Positions 41,989-43,986 of a DNA stretch of 43,986 nucleotides are shown one piece after another. The DNA is from Bacillota bacterium (GTDB lineage Bacteria; Bacillota; Clostridia; Oscillospirales; Acutalibacteraceae): the NCBI GenBank assembly GCA_022706685.1, contig JAKJCA010000021.1:1-43986 (forward strand), given 5' to 3'. The notes below the pieces were generated by a model. That model had not been told where the DNA came from. It saw nothing but the letters and a program-made list of their open reading frames with translations, and ran no database searches. Position 1 is the stretch's first letter. Each line of letters begins with the position of its first letter. The position numbers and the translations under genes were made by a program.

Positions 41989-42663
41989 TCAGCCGTAAAT
42001 GAAGCGGCAGATTTTCTTGGTATCCGCTTGAGGGTTCAGTTGAAAAATTTTCGCCGTAATGGCGTTTTGCGCCTCTTTCGGCGTAATCCCTGCCGCTTGC
42101 TCGAACACGTCCTTGCCGAAAAATCTGTCGCAGGTGCAGAACACCGTGGCGTTCCAGCCGTATTCCTCCCCGTAACGCGAGCGTTTGCGCTGCCGTCCGG
42201 ACATGGTGGCGTACATCTTCATCTGCAGCTCGACGAGCGCTTTTTCAAAACGCGCGGCATCCTCTTTTGCAAAATCGCCGAGCAGTTTCAGTTCGGGGAA
42301 ACTCAAGCTTTCGTTGTCGCCGAGCAGCGTGTAGATACGTTTGGCAAAATGGCTGATTTCGCCGTCCGCGTAGTCCTCCTCAAAACTTTTTCCTCGCCGG
42401 CGCGCCGCCAAAAAATACGGGTACCACTCCCGCGTGATGAAGCCGCTTTTGTTGAAAAACACCTTGGCGTAGGCGATGTCGTCCCGTTCCTCGAGCACGC
42501 GCATGCGCCACTCCCAGGGGTCGGTTTCAGGGTCCTCCGTATGCCAGCGGACGCCGACGCCGAAAGCGGAGCAAAGCGTGAAAATCCCCTCGCCGTTGGG
42601 GCCGCCCGGAGTGAAGCCGGCTTCCAGCAGCGCGGCGACGAAATCATCATAGTTTTTTATCAT
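41989..42663 (-). CDS. AlkZ-related protein
   Basis: The 224-residue product matches, from memory, a group of clostridial proteins annotated as AlkZ-related: MIKNYDDFVAALLEAGFTPGG, RWHTEDPETDPWEWRMRVLEERDD, FFNKSGFITREWYPYFLAARRRG and a helical C-terminal half with LVELQMKMYATMSGRQRK. AlkZ proteins are winged-helix DNA glycosylases that unhook crosslinks. This relative lacks an obvious QxQ catalytic motif in the part I can read, so repair activity is doubtful. ATG 42663 (GGGAG upstream) is preferred to TTG 42711. It is unexpected inside a sugar-degradation cluster. Confidence 0.65.
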   Translation of the reverse strand: MIKNYDDFVAALLEAGFTPGGPNGEGIFTLCSAFGVGVRWHTEDPETDPWEWRMRVLEERDDIAYAKVFFNKSGFITREWYPYFLAARRRGKSFEEDYADGEISHFAKRIYTLLGDNESLSFPELKLLGDFAKEDAARFEKALVELQMKMYATMSGRQRKRSRYGEEYGWNATVFCTCDRFFGKDVFEQAAGITPKEAQNAITAKIFQLNPQADTKKICRFIYG

Positions 42664-42723
42664 CCTTCGTTTACTCCCTGCCGCGGGCGTGCCCCGCCGC
42701 GCTTTTCTCAACCGCCTGAACGG

Positions 42724-43185
42724 TTAGAAGACAATCCAAACCCTGACCTCTTCACCGCATTTGGGGCAGGGGAACACGCGCCGGCCGCGTTTTTTGCTCA
42801 GCCGCAGCGTCTCGCCGCAATGCGGGCAGCGGCGGAAACGGTGGCTTCCGGCGTATTTGACCCGCAGCGACAGCCGGTCGAACCAGCCCCTGACGCGGCG
42901 CCCGGCGTTTTGCAGGCCGAACGCCTTGACAAGGTTGAGGAAACGGACGTTCTCCCGCATGCGCTTCATCCGGTTTTTGGACAGCGCCCGAAACAGCGCC
43001 CAGCCGAACAGCGCGTAGGCCGCGGCGCCCAGTACCAGCGAGGGCTTCAGCGCCGGGATAAAAGAATTGACGGAGTTGACAACCAGCCCGAGCACGAACA
43101 GGAAAATCGACAGCTTGTCGATGCCGTTCCTGCCCTGCATGAACCGCGCGATTTTCATTCCAAACCGGCCGAGCCGCTCAAACAT
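42724..43185 (-). CDS. Small membrane protein with C-terminal zinc ribbon
   Basis: The product of about 153 residues has two membrane spans (about 25-45 and 48-68), a basic linker and a zinc ribbon CPHCGETLRL...CPKCGEEV near the C-terminus. Membrane zinc-ribbon proteins of this kind are common in Clostridia and have no assigned role. ATG 43185 has GGTGG upstream. GTG 43197 is the longer alternative. It lies between the GH2 gene and the AlkZ-related gene with short gaps. Confidence 0.7.
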   Translation of the reverse strand: MFERLGRFGMKIARFMQGRNGIDKLSIFLFVLGLVVNSVNSFIPALKPSLVLGAAAYALFGWALFRALSKNRMKRMRENVRFLNLVKAFGLQNAGRRVRGWFDRLSLRVKYAGSHRFRRCPHCGETLRLSKKRGRRVFPCPKCGEEVRVWIVF

Positions 43186-43206
43186 TTTCAATGCCACCCA
43201 TGTGTT

Positions 43207-43986
43207 TTATCCCGGCAGTTCAAAGCCGCAGGCAGCGAGCGCTTTGAGGTAAGCGTCCGCGTCCATTCCGCGCAGGCCGGTCATATAATGATTTTTTCCC
43301 GATGTGTTTCCCTGCCATTCGATGAGGTAAAACTCCCGCTCCCCGCCGCCGCAGGGCTTGCTCCAAATCGGGACGCTTGCGTCCGCGGGCGCTTCCGCGG
43401 CCGCGCCGCGGACGTAAACCGTGCCGGAGAATATCCCCGTGACGCTGAACGCCAGCTGTTCGCCGCGCGGCGTATCGTTGACCGCATAGAGCGTCAGCGT
43501 GCCCCCGGCGGGCTCGTCGAACATCAGGCAGACGGGCTGCTGGGAGCGTTTGATGTAGAAATAGGCGAGCTTACGGCTGAGGTAATAGTCCACCACTGCG
43601 TCTGATATCTGCGGCCAGCCGTCGACGAGGTTCCACCAGATGATACCCGTGCGCCGCCATTTCGACAGCCTGAAACGCTCGATAAAATACTTTTTCGCTT
43701 CCGCCTGCGAAATCTGGCTGGCGGCCGCGAACGCCTCGAGCGTCCGCGGTTCGCAGCCGAACAGCGTTTTCACCTGGTCGCTCATCAGCCGGATGCGGTA
43801 GGCGTAGGGGGCGTCCGCCCTCAGTTCGGGGGAGGCGGCGTGCGCAAGCCAGCCGTCGTTGGCGCGGCCTTTTTCCGCGTCGAACCAGGGCCACAGATGT
43901 TCCGGCGCGAGGAACTTTTTCAGCGAGGCGGGCGAAGGGCAGCCGTGGTAACCCGTCTCGCTGGCAAAATGGCAGACGGACGAGCC
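43207..43986 (-). CDS. Glycoside hydrolase family 2, beta-mannosidase-like (5' end outside window)
   Basis: The frame enters from the right edge and runs 259 codons to the stop at 43207. The first visible residues, SSVCHFASETGYHGCPS, match the GH2 beta-mannosidase segment FxSExGYHG, whose Glu is the usual nucleophile. WRRTGIIWWNLVDGWPQISDAVVDYY matches the end of the catalytic barrel, and a beta-sandwich C-terminal domain follows. It removes terminal beta-linked sugars, most likely mannose. It is the first visible gene of a minus-strand operon with GH76 downstream, suggesting mannose-rich glycan use. Confidence 0.88.
   Translation of the reverse strand, partial: GSSVCHFASETGYHGCPSPASLKKFLAPEHLWPWFDAEKGRANDGWLAHAASPELRADAPYAYRIRLMSDQVKTLFGCEPRTLEAFAAASQISQAEAKKYFIERFRLSKWRRTGIIWWNLVDGWPQISDAVVDYYLSRKLAYFYIKRSQQPVCLMFDEPAGGTLTLYAVNDTPRGEQLAFSVTGIFSGTVYVRGAAAEAPADASVPIWSKPCGGGEREFYLIEWQGNTSGKNHYMTGLRGMDADAYLKALAACGFELPG

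Overview
The window looks like a chromosomal segment of a low-G+C-phylum (Firmicutes/Bacillota) anaerobe whose genome is nonetheless G+C-rich, most likely a Clostridia member of gut, rumen or digester type. The basis is strong GGAGG-type ribosome sites, TTGACA/TATAAT-like promoters, gene neighbourhoods typical of Firmicutes (walJ-rlmH, greA-lysS, tarI-tarJ with a teichoic acid exporter), a dockerin-bearing secreted protease and BspA-type leucine-rich repeats. TTG is used as start codon at least six times. Species cannot be told from the sequence.

Left part, 1-10.6 kb, is accessory. Bases 1-2106 are visibly A+T-rich and carry two minus-strand genes for envelope or secreted proteins: an SH3b protein cut by the window edge and a membrane-anchored HExxH protein. 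Both are preceded by the same palindrome-plus-promoter module. G+C-rich DNA then holds an unusual fusion of an MFS-like transporter to an extracellular leucine-rich repeat domain (2184-5219), a DUF2804 protein (5311-6420) and a decayed fragment homologous to the 3' end of the fusion gene (6421-6544). A second A+T-rich island (about 6545-8490) is an AbiEi/AbiEii toxin-antitoxin operon with two repeated operator-like elements. It is followed by a large secreted protein of unassigned function.

Middle part, 10.6-26 kb: a cloverleaf-like array of small hairpins, a terminator, tRNA-Ser(CGA) on the minus strand, an isolated hisH-hisF pair, a PASTA-type kinase homologue that has lost its catalytic residues, and a large subtilisin with cohesin-like and dockerin domains. 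Housekeeping units follow: ilvE-tdk-rluA, murA-walJ-rlmH, gapA, and a ThuA-like gene with an RsuA-type pseudouridine synthase.

Right part, 26-38.6 kb: greA and lysS run with almost no gap into a wall teichoic acid locus. It has two GT2 glycosyltransferases, an ABC exporter (TagG/TagH type), TarI and TarJ for CDP-ribitol, and then GT2 and CDP-glycerol-phosphotransferase-type polymerases. The last step appears twice: as two translationally coupled genes (33270-35785) and, facing them tail to tail with a 16-base overlap, as one fused 944-residue gene (35770-38604). This points to a ribitol-phosphate polymer carrying sugars.

The far right, 38.7-44 kb, is a minus-strand carbohydrate-use cluster: a GH2 enzyme cut by the window edge, a small membrane zinc-ribbon protein, an AlkZ-related protein, a HAD hydrolase, a right-handed beta-helix protein and a secreted GH76 enzyme. 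A five-copy heptanucleotide repeat sits between the last two.

No CRISPR array, complete insertion sequence, prophage or rRNA gene was seen. The strongest candidates for something new are the PASTA pseudokinase, the transporter-LRR fusion, the split and fused polymerase pair, the hairpin cloverleaf beside tRNA-Ser, and the duplicated operator module at the left end.
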